A stretch of DNA of 5,524 nt from DASUAO01 sp046484625 (lineage in GTDB: Bacteria; Actinomycetota; Acidimicrobiia; IMCC26256; PALSA-555). Positions 5,312 to 5,524 of the stretch are shown piece after piece. The stretch is from the NCBI GenBank assembly GCA_046484625.1, contig JAWOIO010000166.1, forward strand, positions 1 to 5,524. The letters are read 5' to 3'. The translations under genes were made by a program, and so were the position numbers. The notes under the pieces are model-generated. The model saw only the letters and a list, made by a program, of their open reading frames with translations, was not told where the DNA came from and did no database searches. Within the stretch, counting starts at the first letter, position 1. The number at the start of each line of letters is the position of its first letter.

Positions 5312-5524
5312 TCACGGGAGGTGCACGTCGAGCCAGGTCAGGGTGCGGGCCCAGGCATCGGCGGCGGCGTCGGGGTGGAAGTCGTCGGGCCGCTGGTCGC
5401 AGTGGAACCCGTGCCGCGCCCCGGGGTAGCGCACCACGTCGGCCGCGACCGGTGCATCGCCGAGGGCCGTCCGCAACACCTCGACGTCGGCGACGGGGAT
5501 CGACGAGTCGTCGTCGCCGAACAG
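5312..5524 (-). CDS. Dienelactone hydrolase family protein, C-terminal 70 residues (5' end outside window)
   Basis: The visible part begins LFGDDDSSIPVADVEVLRTA and ends TLTWLDVHLP before a TGA at 5314-5312. The G-D-x-D-x-x-I-P segment fits the catalytic Asp region, and RYPGARHGFHCDQRPDDFHP (residues 32-51 of the fragment) carries the His-Gly-Phe motif with the catalytic His, followed by the usual AAADAWARTLTWL helix. Family members are cytoplasmic alpha/beta hydrolases with a Cys-Asp-His triad that open dienelactones or cleave related esters. The Cys elbow lies outside the window, so substrate and catalytic completeness cannot be judged. The protease gene lies downstream on the same strand; a promoter-like site between them suggests it need not depend on read-through from here. 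Confidence 0.85.
   Translation of the reverse strand: MFGDDDSSIPVADVEVLRTALGDAPVAADVVRYPGARHGFHCDQRPDDFHPDAAADAWARTLTWLDVHLP

Noticed and set aside
5211..5315. GTG start at 5315 for the CPBP protease, overlapping the dienelactone hydrolase stop (GTGA)
   Set aside because: The GTGA overlap suggests coupling, but there is no Shine-Dalgarno, the 35 extra residues look unstructured, and a promoter-like region and a good ribosome binding site favour ATG 5210.

Overview
The window is very G+C-rich bacterial DNA with tightly packed genes, GTG as well as ATG starts, few Shine-Dalgarno sites, and -10 hexamers lying 6-7 nt before start codons (a leaderless pattern). With a MaoC hydratase of the GDHQWIHVDPERA type and a DUF3566-like membrane protein, this points to an actinobacterium (Actinomycetota). 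A lineage such as Acidimicrobiia is possible, but that is inference only.

Layout. Positions 1-226 hold the 5' end of a minus-strand acyl-CoA dehydrogenase gene whose reading is broken. The N-terminus reads normally from a GTG at 226 to a G/C-only 18-mer at 130-113. The continuation of the same protein is found on the opposite strand at 1-120, as if 94 bp between two 18-bp inverted repeats had been flipped. This is the most unusual thing in the window, but it may be an assembly or amplification chimera. Divergent from it, on the plus strand, are a complete MaoC/hotdog enoyl-CoA hydratase (273-737) and a complete FAD-dependent amine-oxidase-fold oxidoreductase (760-2028), 22 bp apart and probably co-transcribed.

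The rest lies on the minus strand. Read in transcription order, from high to low coordinates, it holds: the C-terminus of a dienelactone hydrolase (5524-5312, cut by the window edge); a CPBP/Abi-family glutamic intramembrane protease (5210-4323); a small two-span membrane protein with a Lys/Ala/Arg-rich tail, DUF3566-like (4261-3728); and a polytopic membrane protein fused to an alpha/beta-hydrolase domain (3701-1956). The last gene overlaps the 3' end of the oxidoreductase gene by 73 bp in a convergent arrangement.

How the genes fit together. The left part has a lipid or acyl-CoA theme: dehydrogenase, R-type hydratase and FAD oxidoreductase. The right part is an envelope-oriented row: an intramembrane protease, a small membrane protein and a membrane-anchored esterase-like hydrolase. 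A sigma70-like promoter containing a CRP-like palindrome precedes the protease gene, and a separate leaderless promoter precedes the DUF3566-like/hydrolase pair. I see no RNA genes, CRISPR arrays, insertion sequences or attachment sites, and no gene-free stretch above 300 bp.
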